Shown: in pieces, positions 55,196-64,000 of the stretch
Position numbering within the stretch: the first letter of the stretch is position 1
Layout of the letters: every line of letters starts with the position of its first letter
Origin: Saccharopolyspora erythraea
GTDB taxonomy: Bacteria > Actinomycetota > Actinomycetes > Mycobacteriales > Pseudonocardiaceae
Reading direction: 5' to 3'
NCBI RefSeq assembly: GCF_018141105.1
Contig: NZ_CP054839.1
Coordinates: forward strand, 2,418,001 to 2,482,000
DNA length: 64,000 bases
Position numbers and translations under genes: made by a program
The notes under the pieces: model-generated
Database searches by the model: none
What the model was told of the DNA's origin: nothing
The model's input: only the letters and a program-made list of their open reading frames with translations

Positions 55196-57127
55196 GTGAC
55201 GCTGCTGGAGTCCGTGCAAAGCCCGGCCGACGTCAAACGCCTGGAGCACGGTGAGCTGGCGAAGCTGGCCGCTGAGATCCGCTCCTTCCTGATCGAGAAG
55301 GTGTCGCGCACCGGCGGTCACCTGGGGCCGAACCTGGGTGCCATCGAGCTCACCCTGGCCGTGCACCGGGTGTTCGACTCGCCGCGCGACGCCGTGGTCT
55401 TCGACACCGGCCACCAGGCCTACGTGCACAAGATCGTCACCGGCAGGCAGGGCGGGTTCGACCGGCTCCGCAAGCGCGACGGCATCTCCGGCTACCCGTC
55501 GCGCGACGAGAGCGAGCACGACCTGGTGGAGAACAGCCACGCCTCAACGGCGCTGTCCTACGCCGACGGCCTGGCGAGGGCGTTCCAGCTCGGCCCCGAG
55601 CAGCGGCACGTGGTGGCGGTCGTGGGCGACGGCGCGCTCACCGGCGGCATGTGCTGGGAGGCGCTGAACAACATCGCCGCCGACCCGGACCGCCCGGTGG
55701 TCATCGTCGTCAACGACAACGGCCGCTCCTACGCCCCGACCATCGGCGGCCTCGCCGAGCACCTGGCGGGGCTGCGGCTCAAGCCGGGCTACGAGCGGGC
55801 GCTGGAGAGCGGGCGCCGCACGCTGCAGAACCTGCCGGTGGTGGGCCGTTCCCTCTACACCGGGCTGCACGCGGCCAAGAGCGGCATCAAGGACGCCCTG
55901 AGCCCGCAGGTCATGTTCTCCGACCTCGGCATCAAGTACCTCGGCCCGGTCGACGGCCACGACCTGCGTTCCATGGAGCAGGCGCTGTCGATGGCCAAGG
56001 CCTTCGGCGGCCCGGTGATCGTGCACGCGGTAACCCGCAAGGGCAACGGCTTCGCGCCCGCCGAGAACGACGTGGCCGAGCAGATGCACCAGGTCAAGGT
56101 CATCGACCCGGAGACCGGCATCCCCACCAAGCCGGCCCCCAAGATCTGGACCGACGTCTACTCCGACGAACTGGTGCGCATCGGCGCCGAGCGCGAGGAC
56201 GTGGTGGCGATCACCGCGGCCATGCTCGGCCCGACGGGGCTGGACAAGTTCGCCGCCGCCTACCCGGAGCGCTGCTACGACGTCGGCATCGCCGAGCAGC
56301 ACGCCATGACCTCGGCCGCGGGCATGGCCATGGGCGGTCTGCACCCGGTGTTCGCGGTGTACTCGACGTTCCTCAACCGGGCCTTCGACCAGCTGCTGAT
56401 GGACGTCGCCCTGCACCGGCAGCCGGTGACGGTGACCCTGGACCGCTCCGGCATCACCGGCGACGACGGTGCCAGCCACAACGGCATGTGGGACCTGTCG
56501 ATCCTGGGCGCGATCCCGGGCATCCAGGTCGCCGCGCCGCGCGACGCGGTGACGCTGCGCGAGGAGCTGCGCGAGGCCGTGGCCGTCGACGACGGGCCGA
56601 CGGTGATGCGGTTCCCGAAGGGCTCGGTGATCGAGGAGGTGCCCGCCGTCGAGCGGATCAGCGGTGTGGACGTGCTGAGCAAGCCCGCCGCGGACGAGCG
56701 TTCCGAGGTGCTGCTCGCCGCCGTCGGCGCCTTCGGCCAGCTGGGCGTGGCCGTCGCCGAGCGGCTGGCCGCGCAGGGCATCGGCGTCACCGTGGTCGAC
56801 CCGCGCTGGGTCGTGCCGGTGCCGCGGACGGTGCTGGAGCTCGCGGCCCGGCACAGCCTGGTGGTCACGCTGGAGGACTGCGGGCGCCACGGCGGCTTCG
56901 GCTGGTCGCTGGCGGCCGCCATGCGCGACGAGGAGATCGACGTGCCGCTGCGCGACCTGGCTGTGCCCAACCGGTTCCTGCAGCACGCCTCCCGCGACGA
57001 GGTGCTGGCCGACCTCGGCCTGACCGAGCAGGACATCGCGCGCCGCATCACCGAGTGGGTCGCGGGCAGGCTGACCCCGGTCGCGGTGGGCAACGGCGGC
57101 CGCGGCGAGACCGCCACCGGAGCCTGA
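55196..57127 (+). CDS. dxs: 1-deoxy-D-xylulose-5-phosphate synthase
   Basis: A 643-residue thiamine-diphosphate enzyme joining pyruvate and glyceraldehyde 3-phosphate, the first step of the MEP isoprenoid pathway. The N-terminal [13 protein letters not shown], the diphosphate motif [16 protein letters not shown], the conserved VGIAEQHA and the C-terminal [11 protein letters not shown] are all present. GTG 55196 follows GAGGTGAAGCG. It closes the sigA-to-dxs block and ends in a clear terminator. Confidence 0.97.
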   Translation: MTLLESVQSPADVKRLEHGELAKLAAEIRSFLIEKVSRTGGHLGPNLGAIELTLAVHRVFDSPRDAVVFDTGHQAYVHKIVTGRQGGFDRLRKRDGISGYPSRDESEHDLVENSHASTALSYADGLARAFQLGPEQRHVVAVVGDGALTGGMCWEALNNIAADPDRPVVIVVNDNGRSYAPTIGGLAEHLAGLRLKPGYERALESGRRTLQNLPVVGRSLYTGLHAAKSGIKDALSPQVMFSDLGIKYLGPVDGHDLRSMEQALSMAKAFGGPVIVHAVTRKGNGFAPAENDVAEQMHQVKVIDPETGIPTKPAPKIWTDVYSDELVRIGAEREDVVAITAAMLGPTGLDKFAAAYPERCYDVGIAEQHAMTSAAGMAMGGLHPVFAVYSTFLNRAFDQLLMDVALHRQPVTVTLDRSGITGDDGASHNGMWDLSILGAIPGIQVAAPRDAVTLREELREAVAVDDGPTVMRFPKGSVIEEVPAVERISGVDVLSKPAADERSEVLLAAVGAFGQLGVAVAERLAAQGIGVTVVDPRWVVPVPRTVLELAARHSLVVTLEDCGRHGGFGWSLAAAMRDEEIDVPLRDLAVPNRFLQHASRDEVLADLGLTEQDIARRITEWVAGRLTPVAVGNGGRGETATGA

Positions 57128-57144
57128 CAGAACCGGCACGCAGC

Positions 57145-57178
57145 AGTGGCCTCCCACCCAACGCGGTGGGAGGCCACT
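57145..57178 (+). terminator. Terminator of dxs
   Basis: 14-bp perfect arms AGTGGCCTCCCACC and GGTGGGAGGCCACT with loop CAACGC, 17 nt after the stop. The 236 nt between it and the next gene hold only a small hairpin (CAAGCGGC/GCCGCTTG, 57296-57314). Confidence 0.8.
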
Positions 57179-57414
57179 CGCGTTCGGGGCCCCGGGGCCG
57201 TTGCCGACGTGAGCCGCGACGGTCGCCCGGCGACGCCGACCACGACCGCGTATCGATCTCGGCGCGCGGGTAGTGGGGAGCTGGGGTCTGTTCCACAAGC
57301 GGCGGAGCCGCTTGCGGTGTGGGACTCACACGTCCTGCCAAGTGCCCGCTTCCGCGGTGGGTGGGCATCGCCCGCGCGGCAGGGGGTCTGCGGCGCCAGG
57401 CGGAGGGGGAGCCG

Positions 57415-57909
57415 ATGTACATGCTGTTCTGGTTGGTCGTCGCGCTCGTCGGCTTCGGAGTGCAGTACGCGCTGCGCCGCCGCCACGACCGAGCCGTGTC
57501 CGTGCCCGATCTGCTGATGGGCTGGCTGCTGCTGAGCGCGGTCGGCCTGGCCGGGCTGCTCGGAGCGGTCGCCCACACCGCCTTCGCCGCCGAGACCGCG
57601 CAGGGCATCGGGTTCCCGGCGGGCAACCCGTTCCAGTACGAGGTGGCCGTGGCGAACCTGGCGTTCGCGGTACTGGCTCTGGTGGGCTACTGGAACCCGG
57701 GCGTGCGTCCCGTCGCCGGTCTCGTCAGCGGGATCTGGCTGGGCGGTGACGCGATCGTGCACACCCACGAGCTGGTCGCGCACGACAACACCGCACCGAA
57801 CAACGCCGGCCTGTTCCTGGTGATCGAGATCGCGATCGCACTCGCCTTGCTCGGTCTCGCCGGCTACACCGCGGCGAGCAGGCGCAGCGCGGCACCGGCG
57901 AGGGTGTAG
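57415..57909 (+). CDS. DUF6790-type membrane protein
   Basis: A 164-residue protein with four transmembrane helices (MLFWLVVALVGFGVQYAL, LLLSAVGLAGLLGAVAHTAF, VANLAFAVLALVGYW, FLVIEIAIALALLGLAGY). The loop ETAQGIGFPAGNPFQYEVAVANL and GGDAIVHTHELVAHDN are conserved in a family I believe is DUF6790. ATG 57415 follows GGAGGGGGAG. The function is unknown. A two-component system follows 49 nt later on the same strand and may be co-transcribed. Confidence 0.78.
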   Translation: MYMLFWLVVALVGFGVQYALRRRHDRAVSVPDLLMGWLLLSAVGLAGLLGAVAHTAFAAETAQGIGFPAGNPFQYEVAVANLAFAVLALVGYWNPGVRPVAGLVSGIWLGGDAIVHTHELVAHDNTAPNNAGLFLVIEIAIALALLGLAGYTAASRRSAAPARV

Positions 57910-57958
57910 AGCCGGGGAAGCGGGCTCGGTGATCCGCGCGTTGTGGCAGGGTGAACAG

Positions 57959-58630
57959 GTGCGGATCCTGGTCGTGGAAGACGAGCAGCCGCTGGCGGAC
58001 GCCATCGCCAGAGGGCTGCGCAGGGAGGGAATGGCCGTCGACGTCGCCTACGACGGTGAGAGCGGGCAGGAGAAGGCGTCGATCACCCGCTACGACGTGA
58101 TCGTGCTCGACCGCGACCTGCCCGGGATGTCGGGCGACGAGCTGTGCCGCTCGGTCGTGGCCTCCGGGCAGCTGACCCGGGTCATCATGCTCACCGCCAG
58201 CGGCACGGTCGCCGACCGGGTGGAGGGGCTGTCGCTGGGGGCCGACGACTACCTGGCCAAGCCCTTCGCGTTCGCCGAGCTGACGGCGCGGGTGCGGGCG
58301 CTGGGCAGGCGTGCCACCCCGGCCGTCCCGCCGCTGCTGACCGCCCGCGACCTGGCGCTGGACCCCGCCCGCCGCACCGTCTCGCGCTCCGGCGGCGAGA
58401 TCGAGCTGACGCGCAAGGAGTTCGGCGTGCTGGAGGTGCTGCTCGGGGCGGGCGGCGCGGTGGTCAGCTCCGAGGAACTGCTGGAGCGGGTCTGGGACGA
58501 GAACGCCGATCCGTTCACCACGACGGTCCGGGTCACGATGATGACGTTGCGCAAGAAGCTGGGGGAACCGGGCGTGATCGACACCGTCGTCGGCTCGGGA
58601 TACCGGGTTCCCACGGCGGGCCGGGGCTGA
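57959..58630 (+). CDS. OmpR-family response regulator
   Basis: A 223-residue two-component regulator: receiver domain with the phospho-acceptor in VIVLDRDLPGMSGDE, conserved MLTASG threonine/serine switch and lysine in YLAKPFAF; then a winged-helix DNA-binding domain (LTRKEFGVLEVLL, TTVRVTMMTLRKKLGE, VVGSGYRV). GTG 57959 is the normal start; a longer frame has no site. The kinase gene begins 1 nt after its stop, so the pair is coupled. The stimulus is unknown. Confidence 0.93.
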   Translation: MRILVVEDEQPLADAIARGLRREGMAVDVAYDGESGQEKASITRYDVIVLDRDLPGMSGDELCRSVVASGQLTRVIMLTASGTVADRVEGLSLGADDYLAKPFAFAELTARVRALGRRATPAVPPLLTARDLALDPARRTVSRSGGEIELTRKEFGVLEVLLGAGGAVVSSEELLERVWDENADPFTTTVRVTMMTLRKKLGEPGVIDTVVGSGYRVPTAGRG

Positions 58631-58631
58631 G

Positions 58632-59786
58632 GTGGCGGCCCGCGGCCCGCGTCCGGTGCCGATCGCTCGACGTGGTCCGGGTCTTCGGCTCCGGATCACG
58701 CTCCTGGCCACCGCCCTGGTCGCGGGGGTCAGTGCGCTGCTGCTGTGGCTGGGCTGGCTGCTGGTCGGCAATGTGGTGGCCGCGGTGCCCCGGCTGCCCG
58801 ACGGCAGCGTGGTGCGGGTCCACGGCGTCGACGTCCCGGCGAGCCTGCTCGGTGAGGCGCTGCGCGAGTCGGCGCGGGAGCAGGTGCTGCTGATCGGTGG
58901 CGCCGCGTTCGTGGCGGTGGTCCTGGCGGCGGCGGTGCTGGCGTGGACGGTGACCGGCCGGGTGCTGCGGCCGCTGCACGACGTCACCGACTCGGCCCGT
59001 CGGCTGTCGGCGGAGTCGCTGGACGAGCGGATCGAGCTGTCCGGCCCGCGGGACGAGGTCGCCGAGCTGGCCGACACCTTCGACGCGATGCTCGACCGCC
59101 TGCAGGCGGCGTTCGACTCCCAGCGCCGGTTCGTGGCCAACGCCAGCCACGAGCTGCGGACACCGCTGTCGGTGGTCCGCACCGAGCTGGAGGTGACCCT
59201 GTCCGACCCCGACGCCGACGAGCAGGAGCTGCGCCGGATGGCCGACGTGGTCCGGGAGGCCACCGCGCGGGCCGAGCGGCTGGTGGAGGCGCTGCTGCTG
59301 CTGGCCCGCACCGAAGGCGTGGAGCTGGCGGTCCGGGAACCGGTGGACCTCACCGAGGTCGTCGGCCGCGCGCTGCGCGCGGTCTCGGTGGAGGCGGCGC
59401 AGCGCGGCATCCGCATCGACTGCTGCGACGAGCCCGCGTTCGCCGTCGGAGACCCCGCGTTGCTGGAACGCGTCGCGGGCAACCTGCTGGAGAACGCCGT
59501 GCGGCACAACGTCGACGGGGGCTGGGTGATGGTGAACGTCGGCAGCGGGCCGCGCTGGGCGTCGCTGCGGGTGGCGTCGTCGGGGGAGGAGATCGGCACC
59601 GATCAGGTCGAGGCGCTGTTCGAGCCCTTCCGGCGCGCGGGCGTGCAGCGCACCGCCCGCACCGGCGCCGGGCTCGGCCTGTCGATCGTGCGCGCGGCGG
59701 CGGCCGCGCACGGCGGCCGCGTCGCGGCGGAGCCGGTCGCCGGAGGCGGCCTGGCGGTGACCGTCGAGCTGCCCGTCGCGCCCTGA
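58632..59786 (+). CDS. Sensor histidine kinase
   Basis: A 384-residue membrane kinase: two transmembrane helices (LLATALVAGVSALLLWLGWL and VLLIGGAAFVAVVLAAAVLAW) flank a short extracellular loop of about 45 residues. A HAMP domain (VTDSARRLSAESLDERIEL), the H-box FVANASHELRTPLSVVRTE and the ATPase domain (NLLENAVRHN, GAGLGLSIVRAAAAAHGG) follow. The D-box is degenerate: the usual DxGxG is replaced by VASSGEEIG. The small sensor loop suggests sensing at or near the membrane. Confidence 0.9.
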   Translation: MAARGPRPVPIARRGPGLRLRITLLATALVAGVSALLLWLGWLLVGNVVAAVPRLPDGSVVRVHGVDVPASLLGEALRESAREQVLLIGGAAFVAVVLAAAVLAWTVTGRVLRPLHDVTDSARRLSAESLDERIELSGPRDEVAELADTFDAMLDRLQAAFDSQRRFVANASHELRTPLSVVRTELEVTLSDPDADEQELRRMADVVREATARAERLVEALLLLARTEGVELAVREPVDLTEVVGRALRAVSVEAAQRGIRIDCCDEPAFAVGDPALLERVAGNLLENAVRHNVDGGWVMVNVGSGPRWASLRVASSGEEIGTDQVEALFEPFRRAGVQRTARTGAGLGLSIVRAAAAAHGGRVAAEPVAGGGLAVTVELPVAP

Positions 59787-59793
59787 GGACGGC

Positions 59794-60375
59794 TCAGGGG
59801 CGCAGCGCGGCGATGTCCAGCTCGACCTCGACAGGGCTCCCGGCGATGCCGACCCGGCCCTGCCCGGCCTCGGCGGTCGCCTCGCAGACGTAGCGACCGT
59901 CTTCGAGCCGGTAGGCGGCGAGTTCGGTGGGCCCGCCGAGATCCTGCGCGATGCTCCAGAAAAACGGCACACCGACCTGCTCGTAGGCGGCGAACTTGTC
60001 TTTGCGCTCGCGACCGCTGTTGCCTGGCGACCAGATCTCGCCCGCGAGGACGACGTCGCTCGCCTGGAACGAGTTCGCGAGCGGCCGGGTGTTGAGGATG
60101 ACGAAGTCCGGCACCAGGGCGGTGCGGTAGGTGGTGCTGATCTCCACGCCGACGCCCGCCACGGCGAACAGGTCAGTTCTCCCGGCGCGGCGGATGGCGT
60201 CCTTGAGGGAGAAAACGACCTCTCCCTCCGCCCACTGATGTTGACCGTTCGGTGGCGGGGTGACCAGCCAGTACCCTTCGATCAGCTCCAGACGCGAACC
60301 GTCTTCCCGCGCGGGTAGCGCGTGCCAATCAGCGATAGTGAACGAACCGAGTTCGTAGGGGCGGAGCGCGGTCAC
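59794..60375 (-). CDS. Uma2-family (PD-(D/E)XK fold) protein
   Basis: A 193-residue protein of the Uma2 family, which has a restriction-endonuclease-like fold and unknown biological role, common in actinobacteria and cyanobacteria. The nuclease core is visible: ELIEGYW, LVPDFVILN with the metal Asp, VVLAGEIWSP with Glu, then ERKDKFAAYEQVGVPFFW with Lys. GTG 60375 has GGAGGA at 8 nt. It is convergent with the kinase gene, 7 nt away. Activity on DNA is not shown for most members. Confidence 0.87.
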   Translation of the reverse strand: MTALRPYELGSFTIADWHALPAREDGSRLELIEGYWLVTPPPNGQHQWAEGEVVFSLKDAIRRAGRTDLFAVAGVGVEISTTYRTALVPDFVILNTRPLANSFQASDVVLAGEIWSPGNSGRERKDKFAAYEQVGVPFFWSIAQDLGGPTELAAYRLEDGRYVCEATAEAGQGRVGIAGSPVEVELDIAALRP

Positions 60376-60571
60376 GTGGGGTGTCCTCCATCTCGCCTCG
60401 CCACCCATCATGGCAGAACCGCAGGGCCGCTGTTCTCCCCGTTCGTGCCGGACACGACCGATCTGGCGGTTCGTGACCGGCCTGCACCACCCGGTGCACC
60501 TGCACCTGCTGAACTTCCGGGTGGGACATCGGGATGAGGGTGACCGTCGAGATGGTGTACCGCACGAAGAA

Positions 60572-60600
60572 GGGCCGGGACGTCGGCGACGTCCCGGCCC
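60572..60600 (-). terminator. Terminator of the fadA-fadB operon
   Basis: 13-bp perfect arms GGGCCGGGACGTC and GACGTCCCGGCCC with loop GGC, 19 nt after the fadB stop on the minus strand. Confidence 0.75.
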
Positions 60601-60619
60601 CTCCAGGTGTTCAGCTCGC

Positions 60620-62719
60620 TCAGGCGGGCACGCTGGCCACACCCGGTTCGAGGAACCGCTTGCCGTTGACCTGCTCCGACACACCGGAGCGGTCGAGGTA
60701 CGGGGTGATGCCACCCAGCCAGAACGGCCAGCCCGCGCCCAGGATCATGCACAGGTCGAGGTCCTGCGCCTCGGCGACCACGCCCTCGTCGAGCATGATC
60801 CCCGCCTCCTCGGCCAGCGCCTTGAGCGCCCGCTCGCGGACCTGCTCCTCGGTGGAGGGGTTGTCACCCTGCTGCCACAGCTCGGCGACCTCGGGGTCGA
60901 TCTTCTGGTTGCCCTGCTCGTCCCACTGCCACACCGCGGCCTTGCCCGCGTCGACGAACCGCTGCAGGTTGTCGCTGACGCCGAAGCGGTCCGGGTAGGC
61001 CCGGTGCATGGTGTGGTTGACGTGCTGGGCGACCGCCGGGCCTACCAGCTGCAGCAGCACCAGCGGGCTCATCGGCAGGCCCAGCGGGGTCAGCGCGCGG
61101 TCGGCAACCTCGAACGGGGTGCCCTCGTCGACCGCGGCGATGACCTCGCCCATGAACCGGGTGAGCAGCCGGTTGACCACGAACGCCGGGGCGTCCTTGA
61201 CCAGCACGCACGACTTCTTCAGCTGCTTGCCGACCGAGAACGCGGTGGCCAGCGCCGCGTCGTCGGTCTTCTCGCCGCGCACGATCTCCAGCAGCGGCAG
61301 CACCGCGACCGGGTTGAAGAAATGGAAGCCCACGACCCGCTCGGGGTTGCGCAGCCGCGAAGCCATCTCGGTGATCGACAGCGACGAGGTGTTGGTGGCC
61401 AGGATCGCCTCGGGGGAGAGGTGCTCCTCCAGCTCGCCGAACACCTTCTGCTTGACCGACATCTCCTCGAAGACGGCCTCGATCACGAAGTCGGCGTCGG
61501 CGAAGGCGCCCTTGTCCAGCGAACCGGTGACCAGCGCCTTGAGCCGGTTGACCTCGTCGGCCGAGATGCGGCCCTTGCCCGCCAGCTTGTCGATCTCGCC
61601 GTGGATGTAGCCCACGCCCTTGTCGATGCGCGCCTGGTCGATGTCGGTGATGACCACCGGCACCTTCAGCCTGCGCACGAACAGCAGCGCCAACTGCCCG
61701 GCCATCAGCCCGGCGCCGACAACGCCGACCTTCTTGACCTCGCGGGCCAGCGACTTGTCCGGCGCGCCCGCCGGGCGCTTGGCGCGCTTCTGTGTGAGGT
61801 CGAAGGAGTACAGGCCCGAGCGCAGCTCGTCCGACATCAGGGCGTCGGCGAGCGCCTCGGTCTCCGCGGCGTAGCCGGCGTCCAGGTCGTTGTCGCGGGC
61901 GAGGTCGATCAGCTCGACGGCCTTGGTCACGGCGGGGGAGGCGCCGTGGGTGCGGGCCTCGACGATGCCCTTGGCGCGGTTGACGGCGTCGTCCCACGCC
62001 TGGCCGCGGTCGATCTCCGGCCGCGGCACGGTCTGCTCGCCGTTGATGACACGCACCGCCCAGCGCAGCGACTCCTCGAGGAAGTCCGCGGCCTCGAGCT
62101 GCACGTCGAAGATGCCCAGCGCGGTGGCCTTCTTCGGGTTGAGCATCTTGTTCTGGTTCAGCGCGTTCTCGATGATCACGGTCACCGCGGAGTCCGCGCC
62201 GATGAGGTTGGGCAGCAGCTGCGTGCCGCCCCAGCCCGGGAACAGCCCGAGGAAGCACTCCGGGAACGCGATGGCGCCCGCGCCCTCCGAGACCGTGCGG
62301 TACTGGCAGGACAGCGCCAGCTCCAGGCCACCGCCCAGGCTCGCCCCGTTGACGAACGCGAAGGTCGGGATCTCGGACTCGGTCAGCCTGCGGAACACGT
62401 CGTGGCCGGTCTTGGCGACCTGGTGGGCGTGCTTGCGCTCGGAGATCTGCTTGACGCCGGAGAGGTCGGCGCCGACGGCGAACACGAACGGCTTGCCGGT
62501 GACCGCGATGGCGGCAGGCTCGGCGGCGAAGGCCTCGTCGAGCGCGGCGTCGAGGCTGGCCAGCCCGCCGGGACCGAAGGTCGACGGCCGGGTGTGGTCG
62601 TGGCCGTTGTCGATGGTGACCAGGGCCAGCTTGCCGGGCAGGCCCGGTACGTCCAGGAGCCGGGTGAACGCCTTGGTCACCACTTCGTCCGGGAACAGGG
62701 ATGCGAATTCGTCGCTCAC
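60620..62719 (-). CDS. fadB: Trifunctional-type 3-hydroxyacyl-CoA dehydrogenase / enoyl-CoA hydratase
   Basis: A 699-residue beta-oxidation enzyme. The N-terminal crotonase domain (residues about 20-240) shows NGASLGGGLELALSCQYR and FPECFLGLFPGWGGTQ. The NAD-binding dehydrogenase domain (about 320-510) shows GVVGAGLMAGQLALLF and ATNTSSLSITEMASRL; the C-terminal 3HCDH domains include DAPAFVVNRLLTRFMGEV. The GTG start overlaps the thiolase stop (GTGA). It hydrates and oxidises enoyl-CoA, and the thiolase next door completes the cycle. Confidence 0.94.
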   Translation of the reverse strand: MSDEFASLFPDEVVTKAFTRLLDVPGLPGKLALVTIDNGHDHTRPSTFGPGGLASLDAALDEAFAAEPAAIAVTGKPFVFAVGADLSGVKQISERKHAHQVAKTGHDVFRRLTESEIPTFAFVNGASLGGGLELALSCQYRTVSEGAGAIAFPECFLGLFPGWGGTQLLPNLIGADSAVTVIIENALNQNKMLNPKKATALGIFDVQLEAADFLEESLRWAVRVINGEQTVPRPEIDRGQAWDDAVNRAKGIVEARTHGASPAVTKAVELIDLARDNDLDAGYAAETEALADALMSDELRSGLYSFDLTQKRAKRPAGAPDKSLAREVKKVGVVGAGLMAGQLALLFVRRLKVPVVITDIDQARIDKGVGYIHGEIDKLAGKGRISADEVNRLKALVTGSLDKGAFADADFVIEAVFEEMSVKQKVFGELEEHLSPEAILATNTSSLSITEMASRLRNPERVVGFHFFNPVAVLPLLEIVRGEKTDDAALATAFSVGKQLKKSCVLVKDAPAFVVNRLLTRFMGEVIAAVDEGTPFEVADRALTPLGLPMSPLVLLQLVGPAVAQHVNHTMHRAYPDRFGVSDNLQRFVDAGKAAVWQWDEQGNQKIDPEVAELWQQGDNPSTEEQVRERALKALAEEAGIMLDEGVVAEAQDLDLCMILGAGWPFWLGGITPYLDRSGVSEQVNGKRFLEPGVASVPA

Positions 62720-63963
62720 CGCGCGCCTCCCTCGGTGTAGTTGGGGTTCTCCCAGATGACCGTGCCGCCCATGCCGAAGCCGATGCACATCGTGGTGATG
62801 CCGTAGCGGACCTCGGGGTGCTCGGCGAAGTGCCGCGAGAGCTGGGTCATCAGCCGGACGCCGGAGGAGGCCAGCGGGTGACCGCAGGCGATCGCGCCGC
62901 CCCACGGGTTGACCCGCGCGTCGTCGTCGGCGATGCCGAAGTGCTCCAGGAAGGCCAGCACCTGCACGGCGAAGGCCTCGTTGATCTCGAACAGGCCGAT
63001 GTCGTCGATGGTCAGCCCGGCCTTCTGCAGGGCCTTCTCGGTCGCGGGCACCGGTCCGACGCCCATGACCTCCGGCTCGACGCCCGCGAAGGCGTAGCCG
63101 ACGAGCTTCATGCCGACCGGCAGGCCCAGCTCGCGGACGGTGTCGGCGTCGGCGATCAGGCAGCCGGTCGCGCCGTCGTTGAGGCCCGCGGCGTTGCCCG
63201 GGGTGACCCGGCCGTGCGGGCGGAACGGGGTCTTGAGGCCCGAGAGCGCCTCGACCGTGGTGCCCGGACGCGGCGGCTCGTCAGCGGTGGCCAGGCCCCA
63301 GCCGTTCTCGGCCGAGCGGGTCGACACCGGCACCAGGTCCGGGGCGATCTTGCCCGCGCGGGCCGCCTCCTCGTAGCGCAGCTGGCTGAGCGCGGCGTAG
63401 GCGTCGGTGCGGTCCTTGGTCAGGCTCGGGTAGCGGTCGTGCACGTTCTCCGCGGTCGAGCCCATGACCAGCGCGGAGGGGTCGACGATCTGGTCGGCGA
63501 CGTAGCGCGGGTTCGGGTCGGCGCCCTCGCCCATCGGGTGCCTGCCCATGTGCTCGACGCCGCCGGCGATCACGACGTCGTAGGCGCCGAACGCGATGCC
63601 GCTGGCGACGGTCGTCACGGCGGTCATGGCGCCCGCGCACATCCGGTCGATGGCGAAGCCGGGGACCGACTTGGGCAGCCCGGCCAGCAGCGCGGCGCTG
63701 CGGCCGATGGTCAGGCCCTGGTCGCCGGTCTGGGTGGTCGCGGCGATGGCGACCTCGTCGATGCGCTCGGGCGGGAGTTCGGGGTGACGCCGCAGCAGTT
63801 CCCGGATGACCTTGACGACCATGTCGTCGGCGCGGGTCTCGGCGTACAGGCCCTTCGAGCCGGCCTTGCCGAACGGCGTGCGAACGCCGTCGACGAAGAC
63901 CACGTCCCGAACAGCACGTGCTGCGCTGCGCGTGTCGGCGGCTGCCGACGCAGGTGCGGCCAC
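62716..63963 (-). CDS. fadA: Acetyl-CoA acyltransferase (thiolase)
   Basis: A 415-residue thiolase that cleaves 3-ketoacyl-CoA with CoA. The nucleophilic cysteine is in DRMCAGAMTAV, the histidine in GGAIACGHPLASSG, NEAFAVQ is in place, and the second cysteine is in TTMCIGFGMGGTV. GTG 63963 follows GAGGAG at 7 nt. It is the first visible gene of a minus-strand operon with fadB. The promoter lies at or beyond the window edge. Confidence 0.95.
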   Translation of the reverse strand: MAAPASAAADTRSAARAVRDVVFVDGVRTPFGKAGSKGLYAETRADDMVVKVIRELLRRHPELPPERIDEVAIAATTQTGDQGLTIGRSAALLAGLPKSVPGFAIDRMCAGAMTAVTTVASGIAFGAYDVVIAGGVEHMGRHPMGEGADPNPRYVADQIVDPSALVMGSTAENVHDRYPSLTKDRTDAYAALSQLRYEEAARAGKIAPDLVPVSTRSAENGWGLATADEPPRPGTTVEALSGLKTPFRPHGRVTPGNAAGLNDGATGCLIADADTVRELGLPVGMKLVGYAFAGVEPEVMGVGPVPATEKALQKAGLTIDDIGLFEINEAFAVQVLAFLEHFGIADDDARVNPWGGAIACGHPLASSGVRLMTQLSRHFAEHPEVRYGITTMCIGFGMGGTVIWENPNYTEGGAR

Positions 63964-64000
63964 GGCGTGCTCCTCACTTGGTGTGGTGGGTTGTGCCTCG

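Noticed and set aside
59794-60375. A restriction-modification or anti-phage island around the Uma2 gene
   Set aside because: There is no methyltransferase, helicase or toxin next to it; Uma2 proteins are common and mostly of unknown role.

Overview
The window is a GC-rich stretch (strong G/C preference at third codon positions, frequent GTG and TTG starts, many candidate leaderless starts) from an actinobacterium. The gene content and order point to the Pseudonocardiales, most likely a Saccharopolyspora-type chromosome: mycothiol-dependent enzymes, an IdeR repressor, sigA and sigB, an N-terminal-GNAT protein acyltransferase, DUF4193/DUF3093/DUF3710/DUF3159 proteins and polyphosphate glucokinase. 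I see no tRNA, rRNA, CRISPR array, transposase or phage gene. This is core chromosome with a few scars and accessory inserts.

Layout. 1-6.5 kb: the 3' part of a B12-dependent ribonucleotide reductase, an erythromycin-esterase-family protein, a scar holding the C-terminal ends of two divergent genes (a TetR regulator and an unrecognised protein), and a three-gene unit with a mycothiol-dependent isomerase-family enzyme, an ECF41-type sigma factor and an NAD(P)-binding oxidoreductase. 6.7-13.1 kb: secreted X-Pro peptidase, a large secreted phosphodiester-glycosidase/metallophosphatase fusion, and a DUF4192 protein. 13.2-16.1 kb (minus): ideR-galK-galE, with ideR and galK overlapping. 16.3-22.6 kb: sulfurtransferase, the AcuC deacetylase plus GNAT/acyl-CoA-synthetase pair (a reversible lysine-acylation module), and an alpha/beta hydrolase. 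22.7-27.3 kb: YeeE/YedE sulfur-compound transporter with a striking hairpin at its ribosome binding site, a lipoprotein, class I fumarase and a tyrosine phosphatase.

27.7-34.6 kb: sigB, D-aminoacyl-tRNA deacylase coupled to a methyltransferase, HhH-GPD protein, PlsC acyltransferase, DUF3099, DUF3039 and a YihY/BrkB membrane protein. 34.8-41.2 kb: DEAD/DEAH helicase, decayed XRE regulator, an unrecognised membrane-anchored protein, a cysteine-desulfurase-like enzyme, a small zinc-ribbon protein and a membrane-anchored pentapeptide-repeat protein.

41.3-57.1 kb is a housekeeping block whose order matches, from memory, the Mycobacterium tuberculosis sigA-to-dxs region: sigA, ppgK, suhB, LytR_C/Cei-like protein, DUF4193, DUF3093, dut, DUF3710, OB-fold protein, DUF3159, two TrkA-type potassium regulators, an APC permease, a TrmA-type RNA methyltransferase and dxs. 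A LysE-type exporter sits inside the block. 57.4-64 kb: DUF6790 membrane protein, an OmpR-type two-component system, a Uma2-type nuclease-fold protein, and a fadA-fadB beta-oxidation operon that continues to the window edge.

Convergent gene pairs are often separated by long, nearly perfect palindromes that can act as bidirectional terminators (39.2, 44.7 and 50.1 kb). Several genes have a TANNNT element 6-8 nt before the start codon, suggesting leaderless transcripts; at 46.8 kb two such elements overlap back to back between dut and the DUF3093 gene.
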